Positions 32,560-43,918 of a stretch of DNA of 64,000 bases are shown here, piece after piece. The stretch covers positions 33,984-97,983 of the forward strand of contig NW_005200623.1 in the NCBI RefSeq assembly GCF_000372725.1, written 5' to 3'. Numbering within the stretch: position 1 is the first letter of the stretch; the number at the start of each line of letters is the position of its first letter. The position numbers and the translations under genes were made by a program. The notes under the pieces are model-generated. The model made no database searches. It saw nothing but the letters and a program-made list of their open reading frames with translations, and was not told where the DNA came from. The DNA is from Emiliania huxleyi CCMP1516 (Eukaryota > Haptophyta > Isochrysidales > Noelaerhabdaceae).

Positions 32560-33290
32560 CCAAGAGGTCCTCACGCCAACAGGTCCTCACGCCATGAGGT
32601 CCTCACTCCAAGAAGAGGCTGCGCGACTATATACTACTCACTAGATGTTTCGCAAAAATTATTACCGCTCCTCGCCAAATGCTCCCTACTGACGAGAAGC
32701 TTAAGCCTGGAAAGAGTTAGACCGCCAGGATGTCCTCACGACCTCACCTCACGCCGGCGCCGAGAGAGGTCCCCTCACACCTGGCGAGAGGTCCTCACGG
32801 CGTTTCGTGGTTGCTCGTTGCAGTAATGCGCGCCCCTACGCCGGCCCGGCGCCCCGCGTCGCCCGCAACGGGTCGGCGCGCGCCGCCATGCCCTTCCTCA
32901 ACACTCTCATCTGCACCCGCGTCCCGCGGAGCGCTTCGAGTGGCCTGCGCAGTGTCATGAGACCTGCATGAGACCGGTTTGTATAGTAAATGCAAGGAAG
33001 TAACATTATGGTCTGGTGTATGGTGCGTCCGTGTGTGTGTGCACCATTCAATCCCTCGTTATGTTTTTCATACATTCACACCATCGTGCATCGAAATGTG
33101 GTTCGGGTTTTGGCGGAGGCGCCTACCCGCCTAGAGCAGCTTAGGTGGACCTCTGCCGTGTGTCTGAGGACCTCCTGCTGTGAGGACCTCGGCGTCTGCT
33201 TGCTGAGGACCTCTCTCTGATAGCGTGATAGGGTCCCCTCACCCTCTCGCTCTCCTACCTTGATCGCGTCCCGTGCTCCTTGATCGCGAA
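32560..33290. repeat. AGGTCCTCAC repeat region, small
   Basis: The decamer AGGTCCTCAC or its inverse recurs at irregular spacing (32567, 32580, 32600, 32730, 32790, then inverted at 33163-33210). 33125-33290 is an inverted relative of 45958-46100 and 47155-47310 (GATAGCGTGATAGGGTCCCC on). No gene seen from 32320 to 33590. Confidence 0.7.
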
Positions 33291-33589
33291 CCAGCTGAGC
33301 AACAACCTTTCGCATGCTCAGCACCTGGACGAGGTCACATGGACAACCAAGAACTGGCACGGCCTGCAAATGCAGCGTTTGTCGGTCGTCCTCCACACCG
33401 CTGTGGCGTGGCAGACGGTGAACGAGCTAGCGTGCGGGGAGAGCGGCATTGTCAGTGCATGGTGCGGAGTGCAGTGAGTGTGAGTGTGTGTGTGTGTGTA
33501 TTCTTTAATATTAACCTTGCGAACTCGTCCCCCCCGGCAGGGCTATGCAACTGTGACCAGTGTGTGCTGTCACGCCTGAACCAGGTGTC

Positions 33590-34255
33590 AAATCTGCCGA
33601 TGCGTGACCTGTGCGTGGGCTGCTCTGTGAGGGGTCCAGGCGTAGTCCGACGGGTAGGGGGTCTGTGCCCGGGCGGTGTCCGGTGCGGAGTCTCTCTCTG
33701 ATCCCGCCTGGGATGTTGGGTGCGAGGTGTGGCGGCTTCGATCCCAAGGGGGGGAGCTGATCCCACTCGGTAACCAACTCTCAGGGGCAGTAGGTGGGCG
33801 AGCTTCAAGCGCGCTCATCTCGATCGTCAAGGCGTCGCTACGCGCGGTCTTCCGCGGGGGGAGCGTCGTCGACGGGTGCGGGAGCGCGGCGCAGTCAGTG
33901 CCGCGGCGATGCCTCCGGCTGTTTGCGGCGGGCGGCTTGCTGCTCGCGGCGATGGCGAAGAACTCGTCTCGTCACACACCAAGGGCTTACGCTCTGTCGA
34001 GACGCGAGGCGTATGCGCCCAGGAGGGGAGGGCGCATGCGTAACGACGCTGCTAGAGATGCCTTTCGGGGCCCAGAGATAAAACTTCTGATGCCATGCGT
34101 GACCTAGTAGTGTCCCCAGCTATGGGCGTGTCCACGTTGGAGCCAGGTGTGGTGTGGACGCGAGAATAGCTCCGCCGTTCATGGAGGCAACCGATGCGAG
34201 TCGACTGGTGTGTGTCGTCGTGGTTTCGTATCAAGAATACTCACTCACTCACTCA
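33590..34255 (+). mobile_element. Dispersed retroposon-like element, copy 3, with (CACT)n tail
   Basis: The longest copy in forward orientation: starts near AAATCTGCCGATGCGTGA, ends GTATCAAGAATACTCACTC and further CACT units. It carries an open frame 33676-34107 (144 codons, starting MSGAESLSDPAWDVGCEV). Tail plus variable 5' truncation among copies fits a non-LTR retroposon. Confidence 0.75.
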
Positions 34256-34271
34256 CTCACACGGTGCGGAG

Positions 34272-34372
34272 TGCATTGCCGTTCTTAACGGAGTCGCTTA
34301 GGCGGCTCCGGTGGTGAGCCGGTGTGTGTGCCAGTCCGCGCCAGTCCGCGCCCTTGTCGTGCCAGTGTGCTT
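34272..34372 (+). repeat. Dispersed repeat B, copy 1
   Basis: GTTCTTAACGGAGTCGCTTA ... GCCAGTGTGC is the inverse of 49388-49480. GATT units, AAAG units and CCCAAGGGAGGGATGGGAG (34375-34440) follow; the last recurs at 47708, 47767 and in part at 47843. Confidence 0.75.
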
Positions 34373-34490
34373 GATTGATTGATTGAGTGTGCTGAAAGAA
34401 AGAAAGAAAGAAAACACACAACCCAAGGGAGGGATGGGAGAACGGCACGCCGCCACCACACAGGGATTTTAAGGAGAGGAGTGTGATGCG

Positions 34491-37108
34491 CTAGCCGTCG
34501 CCCACCCTGGGGAGTCTGCCTCTTCGTATCTCTTTTCGCAGTCTCTCGCCGCTTCTCGCTGCAACCTTCATGCCACCTCGCGGCCGTCCCACTCTCGTCG
34601 GTCTCTCCCTTGTCACTTCCTCCTCTGTCGCGTCGTTCTCTTCTGCCTCGTCCTGCGACGCCGCCGCCTGCCGGTCCCTTGTTCTCGCGGCTTCTTTCGC
34701 CTTGCGCAACTCCGTCCTCCTCGCGGCGTATCCTGGCCCCTCGAGTCTATCAAGCTCCCCTCGCGCAAGGACCACATTTCTGACTCCCACTCCGATCATT
34801 TGCCTACACGTCATGTTGTTGCTCAGGTCCACTCTCTCTTCGAACACTCGTGCCTCTACGGATGATGCCGGCGCTGGGGTCCCCTTCGGATGCATCTATG
34901 ATGTAACATACTTCCGGGCCGGTGTGCGGGGAGCGAACCTTAACGACCGCCCAGAAGCTTTCTGCGCGAACCAATCGGGCCAGGATCATCAGCATATGTC
35001 CCCTGCACAACATCGTGGGCGTTTGAGCGGTATTTGAGGAGCACCGCGACTCTGAAGTTCGGCCGGGTGGTCTGCAGACCCCCCCCCCCGGAGCAGCAGA
35101 GGCTCCGTGGGGTCGCAGAGTCGACGCTGGGAGTCGCACTCGTCAAGCCATCGCAGCACCACGCGGTCCGCACGTACCGCCCACATCCCCTCCACCACTG
35201 AGAAGGCGCAGATTGACCGCCGGGCCGCGTAGCCGTCGTTAAGGAGCGATTTTTGGAGCCGTACGAAGAGGTCCCAGACGGGCGAACATGCGGTTTTTCG
35301 ATGACCACGCGCGATGTGGTATCTGCTTTTTGCTAAAAACGGGCCGCCTAGTGCAGCACCACTAGTACCACACGCAACCACACTTAGAGCTCCACAGTAG
35401 ATGTTTGTGACGAGCGCCGACGGCGTCACGGTCGCCGGAGTGGACGCACTGCACACACACTGTGACAGTGTCGTGGGTGTGACAGTGCGCGACACAACCG
35501 TCGGCGCCGCGCTATCGCGGCGCCCCGCAGTCAACACGCCTCAGGCACACCCCTGAACGCGCCATGGGCGCGCAGATACACCGCAGCGCCGTGGAGAATC
35601 CACACCTGGCCGGTCCCAAGCCCCGTCCTGGGCCTCCAGGCGGCCGAAGATCCGGCGTTCGGGCGGGATGAACTTGTCGGAAATGGAGCAAACTTGGCGC
35701 GGCTCGCCGCTCGCGGTACCGGGTGAGCCTGGATAGGGCAAAATCTGGGGTGAATACGAGGGACAGAGGTCGCAAGTTTGTCGCGCAAGTTTGCGCGGCG
35801 TGGCGCTGCCCCGCTGCCGAGGGCGCCACCAACCCGTGGCGGCGGCATTTCCAGCCCAAATTGGGCGTTCCGTGCGCCTTGCCGGCGAGAGTGGACGGGC
35901 TGTGCATCGTGGGGGGGTGAGCGGGAGGGAGGTGGTCGTGTGCCTACTTTGTCGGCCGCGCGCGAGGAAAATACTGGGTGTGAGGCGCGCAGGAGGCGAG
36001 GATGGGCGCGCCGGCGGTCGAGCCACCGAACAATTCGACGTGGCGCAGCTCCGCGCCGGCGGGGACGACGGAGCACATGCTGTCGGCGGCGGTCACGCGA
36101 CGAGGGAGAGCCGCAGGAGCCCTCTGTGGAGCAGGCGCGCGAAAGCAGCGATGAGTGGCGCTTCGTCAGCCACCTGTGGGCGGTCAGCGGGGTGACGCCA
36201 CGCCTCAGCGAGCTGGATCCGGGAAGGGCAAGGGGTCACGCGGGCCCTGTCTGCAGCAGCAGTGCTAACTAAAACGACAAAATTCCGGATGGACCGGAGA
36301 CTGTCTACTCTTTCGGCGCACCGTCCTCGACCGCGCTGAAAAGCTGGCTGGTGGTCGCCGCAGCGCGTCAGCGCGACTCCAACTGGTTGGGCACCTCGGC
36401 TGGGTCCATCGGCAAGAGGCCCGCGCCGTCGGGCGGCCCCGGGAGCGCATGATGCCCCTCCGAGAGGCGCTGACGCCCCGCCGAGATCGCGCTGGTTTGG
36501 CACGAAAAACACGAGGCGCCAAGGGGGGGGGTCAAGTATGTTACATCATACATCGTGACATCTGACAACTGAATTTCCACTGGTTCGTCCTCCTCTGAGT
36601 CATCTTCCCCGTCCTCCTTCCGCTCGGCCCTTCGCTCGGTACGTTCGGTGTGGCTCACCCTCCATGCCGTGAACAGGCGCTTTATCCACCCTATATTCTT
36701 CTCTCGTTCCTCTGCCCGTGCCTTGGTCTTGTCGTTGTTTCGCACCCATGTCTGTATGGCAATCGAGGCTGCCTTCCCCACTACCTGTAGTTCACTCGTC
36801 ACCTCTCCCGCGAGCTCCCTTCTCTTTCTTTCGGGTATGGAGTCCGTGAGTGCGGGTAGCGTGCAGGCAATCACGGGTGCTATTTTGTCGTACTCCTCTT
36901 CGGCGAGCGCCCCAAATCTAGACCCTTTCGCCTTTAAGGAGGCTGCCCTCGCTCGTCTCAGGAATGTGGCGGTGTCTTTTGAGTCCGGCGCCTCCCGTTC
37001 AACTCTTGCTGTCGCCCTCGCTGTGTGTTTGTCGAGCTTCCGCATGAAGTGACGCGCCTCTTCCTTATTTCCAGCGCAGCTGCCGCTCAGTATGTGCGCC
37101 AACGACGC
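34491..37108 (-). pseudogene. ORF interrupted by a TIR transposon
   Basis: One part (37108-36551) starts after an AG|G acceptor (ASLAHILSG) and reads a charged helical protein (WVRNNDKTKARAEEREKN, then an acidic stretch) up to SDVTM. The other part (34896-34491) reads HPKGTPAP, NNMTCRQMIGVGVRNVV and a basic C-terminus ending VGDG-stop. Between them sits the transposon 34897-36550, flanked by CATC on both sides. Counting the four repeated bases once, the two parts are in the same frame, so the insertion broke a once continuous frame of roughly 320 codons. I do not recognise the family. Its 3' end recurs at 6374, so it is probably part of a dispersed element itself. No 5' exon is visible; the symporter starts divergently at 37225. 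Confidence 0.6.
34897..36550 (-). mobile_element. TIR DNA transposon, copy 2, with CATC target duplication
   Basis: Perfect 17-base terminal inverted repeats (TATGATGTAACATACTT), 1654 bases, flanked by CATC at 34893-34896 and 36551-36554. It is inverted relative to the copy at 24856-26153 and about 350 bases longer. It holds the conserved ORF at 35400-34940, with a G-run frameshift. Confidence 0.85.
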
Positions 37109-37224
37109 CTGTGCTGTGAGAGAGGCTTGTATTTTAAGAATTCTTCCGCTTGAAGAAGCAAAGTCGGCGCAAAACGTGGGCAGTATCTCCGGAGATCTCC
37201 CGCAGCACGTGTACGTCGCCCGAC

Positions 37225-39370
37225 ATGTCGGCCGACTATGTCTCTCAGGGTGGCGCGTACGGGGCCGTGTACGGCACTCTCGCCGTGTTTCTCTGCATCT
37301 CGCTCGCCATCGGCTACCGCTTCCTCCGCAGCGCTACACAGGACGCCGATCAGTACCTCACGGCGCGCAACTCGCAGGGAATCGTCTCGCTCTCGCTCTC
37401 CTTCTTCGCTTCGGGCGCAGGCGCGTGGGTGCTCTTCACCGTGCCCGAGGCGAGCATCATCGGCGGGCCGGTCGCCCTCGCCGGCTACACCCTCTCGACC
37501 CTCGTCCCCATCGCCATCTTTGGCTGGATCGGCCCGATCATGCGCAAGCACCTGCCGTTTGGCTGCACCTTCTCCGACTACGTGCAGCTGCGGTACGGCT
37601 CGCTGGTGAACGTGTACTGCACGCTCGTCTCGCTCCTCTACCTCTGCCTCTACCTCACCGCCGAGTTCTCCGCCATTGGCGACGCCGTCCTCGCCCTCTG
37701 CGACCCGGCGGACGTGTACGACGCGGCCGCCGCGGGCGGCGTCACCGACAAGGGTCACCGCCTAAAGTTGGGCCTCGTCCTCGGCGTCTCGCTCTGCACG
37801 CTGCTGTACACGGCGATCGCCGGCCTCCCCGTCTCCCTCGTCACCGACAAGGTGCAGGGGGTCGGCATCTTCCTCTTCACTTTCCTCGTGTGCATCGCCG
37901 CCTTCACGGCAGACAGCGGTGCGGATGGGCGGAGCGACCGCTGGGAGGAGGTGACCACAACCGGGACGGGCGACCCGGCCGCCACGGGCGCGGGCGGCTC
38001 CACCTACGGCAACTCCTTCAAGATGGCCTTCATCCTCATCTCCGCCGTCACGTGCGCCAACATGATGCACTCTGGCTTCCAGCAGCGCGTGTGGGCGGCC
38101 GAGGACCAGGCCAAGCTGCGCAAGGGCGCGATCGGCGGGATCCTGCTCACGATCCCGCTGATGGTCCTGTACGGCGTGGTCGGCATGGTCTCGTACCGCG
38201 AGTACGGCCCCTTCCTCTTCCCCCAGTTCCCCTCCTTCGCCGGCTTCTACGCGCTCAACGAGCTCAACGTCGGCTGGCAGGTGTGCGCCGTCATCCTGAC
38301 CACGATGATGGTCGCATCGTCCGCCGACACCATCCAGACGGGCGTGGCGGCCATCTTCAAGCCCTTTACGACGTACGTCCTCGTCCGCGACTGGAAGGCC
38401 CTCCCCTCGGAAGCCGAGGCGCCGCGCACCATCGTGGCACTCAACTTTGTGCTCGCCGCCGTCGTCGTCAACGTGCCAGCCATCGTCATCTCGACGCACC
38501 GCGGCGACGCGCTCCGCACCCGCCCTCGGTCGGGCTGTGAGCAGCGTCTCTTCACACCACTTCGCCGTGAACAGGCGACGCCCACCTCTCCGTCCTCTCG
38601 CTCTTCGTCCTCGCCGACCTCGTCTGCGCGACCTGCGTCGTCCCCGTCCTGATGGGCCTGAACGACCGCATCCACCCGTCTGCCGCGGCGGCGGGCTGCC
38701 TCGCGGGCGCCGGCACCGCCCTCCTCATCTACGGCCTCGCCGTCGACGGCGAGCCGGACGACTTCAAGACGCTGATCCCCGACATTGCGGGCGTGTCGGG
38801 CCTCTACGCGGACACGTCGATTGTCGCCTTCCTCGTGACCCCCCTCGCCTCCGGGCTCGTCACCACTAGAAGCGGACTGCGTGTTCTTGCCTCCCAACTA
38901 GCGCCCGAGAGGGCACGTACTCCGCCGTATTCGGTCGTATTCCGCTGTATCCACTGTATCTTCTCCGTTGCATTCACGCGGTGCTCTGATTACACTGCAC
39001 AAGACCGCCTTCCCGCCCTCACGTTTGCGTACTCCGCACGTAGGCTAGTCACCCTCGCCGCCAACATCCCGTGGTTCCGCTCCGGCTACCGCTTCGAGGG
39101 GTACCCGCCCGTGGCCGCGGAGTCGCCGCGCGCGGGCGACGTCGACAAGATCAGCGGCGCCGAGGCGCGCCCCCCTCCCCAGCCACACCCGCCACTACTA
39201 CCACCCAGCACCGCACCGCCACACACACCCACAAGCCCCTCACAGCCCCTCACAGCCCTCACAGCCCCCGTCGGTACCCGGGTAGCCCCCCCCCCCCCCC
39301 CCTCCCCCCCGGCGCCGCCGCCGCCACTGAAATTGTCTCCCATCCCCGCTCGTAGGTCACCACCGCGTGA
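37225..39370 (+). CDS. Sodium:solute symporter family transporter
   Basis: Exons 37225-38503, 38575-38854, 39044-39164 and probably 39356-39370 give 564 residues in frame. About 13 hydrophobic helices; family marks include DQYLTARNSQG, FFASGAGAWVLFTVPE, GPIMRKHLPFG-CTFSDYVQLRYG, YLTAEFSAIG, and the ASSADTIQTGV loop. The layout is that of SSS members related to eukaryotic urea/proline carriers; substrate is not decided by the sequence, sodium coupling is family knowledge. The three introns all start GC and end AG|G; intron 1 repeats GCGACGC at both edges, intron 2 repeats GCTCGTCACC/GCTAGTCACC and contains the CTAGAAGC insert. The last tiny exon (VTTA) is a guess; the frame would otherwise run on into low-complexity Pro to 39431. 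The first ATG in frame was taken as start. Confidence 0.85.
38866..39043 (+). repeat. CTAGAAGC intron insert in the symporter
   Basis: Begins CTAGAAGCGGACTGCG, contains CAACTAGCGCCCGAGAGGGC, ends GCGTACTCCGCACGTAG. It fills almost the whole intron 38855-39043. Confidence 0.8.
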
Positions 39371-39431
39371 CCTCGCCGCCGCGCCAAGCGCTTGCCGGAG
39401 CCCTACCTCTCCCAGTGCGGCGGGGGGCTGA

Positions 39432-39887
39432 GAATACCAAACGGCCACGACCTCAGGTTTAACAGACCGAGGGAAAGCGCTCGGGCGGTCGGAGGACCGC
39501 CCAACTGCATGAACACGCATCCCGCCCCTTCCCGGATCGGGGGGCTGAGGCGCGCACAACTGATCACGGCGATCCACGACCCAGTCGGGGAAAGCTTGCA
39601 GCGCTCTCGGCCCCGCAGCACCGTATGCGCCTTCGCGCGTCCACGGTGCTCGGTCGGGCGGGAGCTGCTGTTGTAAAAAGTGAGGTAAAACTTTTCCGCA
39701 CATCCCCTGTGCCCCCCGGGGAGTCCCCGGCACCCGCATGGCCACCTCCTTACCTGATACCTCCCCTCCCGCCTCCGCTGAGCGCTGTCAGTGTCACTAG
39801 CAGTGCCGCCCCGACGCACGCACGCACTTACACACACACTCCTCTCGCTCCACATCCAACAGCTGCCTTCTCCGCGCGGCAGGTACC
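39432..39887. other. 3' flank, no gene seen
   Basis: Between the symporter and the converging TIR-like gene. It holds an 8-bp hairpin (GGGCGGTC/GACCGCCC, 39483-39502). No convincing coding frame. Confidence 0.5.
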
Positions 39888-40916
39888 TCACACCACTTGC
39901 CGCGCCGATTCCTCGGGGCCGACGTCGACTTGTTCCGAGGTGCTGAAGCGGCTGCTGCGGCGCGTACTGGCCCGATTGCTGACCCGGCCGCGAATGGCGT
40001 ATCGGATGACGCCGCTCCTCGCGTCGTTGACGTTTTCGCTCACCGGAGTCGCACCGAGCTTCTTGGCCAGGAGCACGAGCGACACCTACGGAGGTGAGCG
40101 CATCGCGTCATATCTCGGAGCACGTCATGGTATGCCCAAGCAGGCGCGGAGTACCTCGCGGAATGCTCCAGGAAAGAAGGATGTGGCGAGGGCCTTGTAC
40201 AGACCCGGGTGCCCATCGAGGCCGGCGATGAGCTCCTGCGGCGTGGTCTGGAACATGCAGTCAAACGCACAGCCATCGCGCGTCGGGTCGTTCTCGTGCG
40301 CCATCACAATCGTGAGCTTGTCGGCGCGCGCCTGCTTGACCTGCTCCGCGAGCCGCACCCCGCGTTCCCCCGACCAGGTATTGGCGTTGAGATAGAGCAG
40401 CATGTGGGTCGGTTTACGAGACTCCTGGGTGGGCGCCTCGTCTTCGACGACGACGGTGAGGGTGTCCGCCGCAAACTTGGACTTTAGCTCGTTGACCAAG
40501 TACACTGCACCCGAGTTGGATGGCGAGACCCAGAGCACCACCGGCTGGAGGAAGCCGAGGTGCTCGCGCTGCGCCTCGCCCGGCACGTAGAGCGGCAGAG
40601 CCGTCTCGTCCTCATAGGCAGGCGAGCAGAGCAGCAAGGCCTACGTCATTCGAGTCTAGGCATTTTGGATGGAGAGGGGGCGGAGGGTGCCGTGGAGGGG
40701 GGTGGCAGCGCCTCAGTGATGACCTTGAGCGACACGAGCTGGAAGGCCTCGATGCGGTGCCACGTCGTCAACGACCAGCCTTTGTCGAAGATGGCTTCCC
40801 GCAGATGCCCGGGGCACTCTGCACGCAGCGCTGCGAGCGTACCGCCTTTCTCTAGGTTCCCCTCTTGGACGAGAACGAGCGGCTTCTTCTGATCGAGCGA
40901 CGCGCGCACCTCCCGA
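39888..40916 (-). CDS. TIR-domain-like protein, 5' part missing
   Basis: Three coding blocks: about 40916-40700 (NCLREVRASLDQKKPLVLV, then ECPGHLREAIFDK and WHRIEAFQLVSLKVI), 40640-40133 after TAG|G (ALLLCSPAYED, VVLWVSPSNSGAV, HMLLYLNANTWSGERG, LTIVMAHENDPTRDGC) and 40087-39888 after GTAG|G (VSLVLLAKKLGATPV). The first block resembles the second half of a TIR domain as found in large algal and plant proteins; the second has a similar alternating strand/helix pattern. The start of the first TIR half is absent: the coding sequence abuts the stop of the proline-rich gene at 40923. It may be truncated, fused, or misassembled. TIR domains serve in signalling or NAD cleavage; I see no proof of catalysis. 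Confidence 0.55.
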
Positions 40917-40922
40917 AGGCAA

Positions 40923-42391
40923 TTATGGCGGTGGAAAAACTGGTGGTGACGGCGGCGGTGGCGGCGGTAGGTAAGGTACGACAAAGTTGAAGCTCGCGTG
41001 ATACCCAGATTCGATGGTTAGGCCCACCTGACCAAGGCCTGTCCACTCTGTGCCTTGCCAGCCAAGGAGCGACGAGGAGTGTGCGAGGAGCGCACACTGC
41101 ATGCCCGGAGAGACTTCGACAGCGAACGTGCGCGCGTCACCCGAGTTGTCTCCTTCCATGGACGCTACCTGTTTGCCATCGCAAAGGAGCTCCCAGCTGC
41201 GGGCGGTGCCGTCTCCGCCCCGACGGGCAGGGGTCATGAGGATGCCGTATCTTGTAGATGGCGCCAGGGGTGGCAGTGGTGGCGCTGGCGGAGATGAAGG
41301 CGGCAGCGGCGGTGACGGTGGCGACGGCTGCCCAACCGGTTGTGCTCCACACACGCTTGAGCAGACGTCTGAGCCAGAGCACTCCTTGTGGCAGCTCAGT
41401 GCGCACATTTCATTCACTCCACTGGAGAGAGTGAAGCCAGGCGGCGGAGACCAGGACACAGGCGGGATGCCCAAAGTCTTGGCCGCCGAAGATGCGTGTG
41501 CCAAGAGCTCCTGGTTGCTCCACGAACATACGCTGCCCAGCGTGACCGACAGATCAATGAGGGGCCCAAACTCCACAACAATATAAAAGACCTCCGCACA
41601 GTCTCCACTCAGGGCGTCGTATAAGCCCGCCAGGGCGCCAGGGACGTCAAGGCATGGCCGAGCACCGGATTGCGATGGTGAGGAGGATGGCAACGGCGAC
41701 AGAGACGGGAGCGGCGGCGGCGGAGACGGCGACAGAGACGACAGCGGCGGCGGTGGAGACAGCGACAGAGAGGGGAGCGGCGGCGGTGGAGACGGCGACA
41801 GAGAGGGGAGCGGCGGCGGTGGAGACGGCGACAGAGACGACAGCGGCGGTGGTGGAAACCGTGTGAGCTGCACAGGCGGAGTTGGTGGCTGTGCCGGCTC
41901 AAGCCAGCTCGGCAGGGGGTGCATGGGCGGTGGCAGCCATGCTTGGGGCAGCACCGGCACCAGCGGTGGTTGTTGCTGGCAAGCGTAGTGAGGAGGCCAG
42001 TCCATTTTGCACTTGAAGTCGTTGGTCTCCTGCTGGACCAGTACGCACTCTGCTACATAGGTTTGAGTTCGCACGTAGGCGGTCTCACATGAAGCTCGGC
42101 GGGACGGCGTGTCTGGCCCACTCTGCCCCCCAGCTTCTCCACACCAGGTACAGCTGCCGTTGGGGCAGAGGTTGGTCTTTTGCAGCGTGAAGGGCTGCTC
42201 GAGCCCGCAAGTCTTTGAGGTTATCTCCGGCAACGCAGAAGGGTGTGATGCCTTCGGCGGCGGTAGGGTTGACGGTGGCGAGGGCAACGGTGACGGCGGC
42301 ACAGGGGGCACATGTGACGTCGGATGAGGGGGCGACGCTGGCGGCGGTGGCGGTGGCGATGATGGCAGAGGCATGATTTGAGGTGGCGGTG

Positions 42392-42423
<32 letters not shown>

Positions 42424-43241
42424 AGCGGGGCAAGCGAGGGCGGTGGTGGTTGTGGCGACGGTGGCGGCGGCCGCGGCGGCAGCGACGGCGCAGGCGAGGG
42501 CGGTAGTGGTTGTGGCGATGGTGGCAGCGGTGGTGGTGGCGGCGGCGGCGGCGGCGGAGGCAGTGAAGGTGGCTGATGATGACCTGGTGGCCACGGTGGC
42601 GGCGAGGGCGGCGGTGGCGGCGGCGAGGGTGGCGGCGGCGGCGGCGAGGGTGGCGGCGGCGGCGGTGGGGGTGGCGGCGGCGGCGGCGAGGGTGGCGGCG
42701 GCGGCGATGGGGGTGGCGGCGGCGACGGCAGCGGCGGGGATGGCGGCGGCGGCGAGGGCAGTGGTGGGGGTGTAGAAGGGGCGAATGGCGAGGGCAGGGG
42801 TGGCGGAGGAGTGGGCGAAGGTGGCGGCTGGGAGGGCGAGGGCAGTGGCGGCGAGGGTGGTGGAGACGAGGGAAGTGGTGGAGACAGTGCTGCCCCCAAG
42901 CAGTCGGCGAGCGTGGGCTCGCACGATGCCGTGCAGGTTTGGCAAGCTGCAGTGGTCTGGTCGGGAAAGCAGACAGTGAAGCAGGTAGAGGCGCCGCATG
43001 CCGCTCGCCGACCGAAACACGCCGCGCAATCGCTGGAGTACCCGCGTGTCGAGGTCAGACACTCGCCCACACAAGCTCCACCATCAGAGAAGGTTGCGAT
43101 AGCACACGAAAATGAGCAAGTGGTGACATCACCGTCCAGCGTGGCGTCACCACCCGCATCCAGCCAGGTGCTGCGGTCCATAGTACTGCAGTCAGAGGTA
43201 GCAAGAGCACTTGAGAGCATTGTGAGTGAGGCAAGCAGCAT
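40923..43241 (-). CDS. Proline-rich secreted cell-surface protein (pherophorin/extensin-like)
   Basis: A single open frame of 772 codons from ATG 43241. The leader MLLASLTMLSSALA is a signal peptide; an in-frame ATG at 43358 would add 39 residues before it and is less likely. Next comes a Cys-rich module (~110 residues, many C-x2-C and C-x3-C pairs), then ~230 residues of SPPPPP/PPSPPP repeats, a second Cys module (CGLEQPFTLQ, CTWCGEAGG), a block of PPPPLPSLSPS tandem repeats, a third Cys module (CSWSN, CSGSDVCSSVCG), another Pro linker and a beta-rich C-terminus (LLCDGKQVASMEGD). Alternating Cys domains and Ser-Pro rods are typical of O-glycosylated algal wall or scale proteins (family knowledge). 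It ends just before the TIR-like block. No intron needed. Confidence 0.75.
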
Positions 43242-43918
43242 CAGCAGTTGCGGACACCTCACGGCCTGCCGGGGGGCGCAGCCACTGCAACTCGCGGAAT
43301 CGACCCTAACGCACTGATGTGCGAAGATTCCGAGGTGCCCGCTGTAACGTTTTGGCAAGGTGTTAAAGGTAAACTTCTCAACAGCTGTGTATCTCGGCTT
43401 GTCCTCTCAAAGACTCTCCCATCGGGGGCGTTTTAGCGCGGGGGTCGTTGCTGGGCGTCGCGAGTGCGAGCAAGCACACGCTCGGTTCCCTCGCGCCGCC
43501 TCTCAGCATCTGCGATCTGGTGGTGGTGCGCATCCTTTTACGTGAGTCATGACGGAAAAAAGCTCATACACGGCTCTAAGTTCCTCTTGACCTTGTCCTC
43601 TCACTCTCCCGTCCATCGCGCCATCGGGGGCGTAATTTAGCGCGAGGGTCGAGCTGGGTGCTGGGCGTCGCGACCGAGCAGCGCGCGCGCGTGCGTGCGC
43701 GCGCCGAAGCAAACGCTCGCCGCCACTCTCATGTGCGCATCTGCGGCAAGCCGCAAGCCAATCAACAGATTCGACATTCGCAATGCTCTTCTAGCTTTAT
43801 AACACCCTCAAAATCACCACGCGCCGTCACGAGCGCGCCGTTTGAGGCGATCCGTATTCCGACGTTGACTATATACCTTACCTTACCTTACCGCGTCTCG
43901 CCTCGTTAAGGAGGTGTG
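43242..43918. repeat. Upstream region with a ~200-bp imperfect duplication
   Basis: CATCGGGGGCGTTTTAGCGC (43417) and CATCGGGGGCGTAATTTAGC (43622) start two related blocks that continue GGGTCG ... GCTGGGCGTCGCGA. TACCTTACCTTACC lies at 43873. No coding frame supported. Confidence 0.5.

Noticed and set aside
24856..36550. Composite transposon carrying the 27-34.5 kb genes between the two inverted TIR copies
   Set aside because: Copy 2 has its own target duplication and lies inside another ORF, so it inserted on its own; no shared outer flanks.
42090..43070. Alternative Ala-rich frames overlapping the proline-rich gene
   Set aside because: Out-of-frame readings of CCN/GCN repeats; only the frame with signal peptide and Cys modules is coherent.
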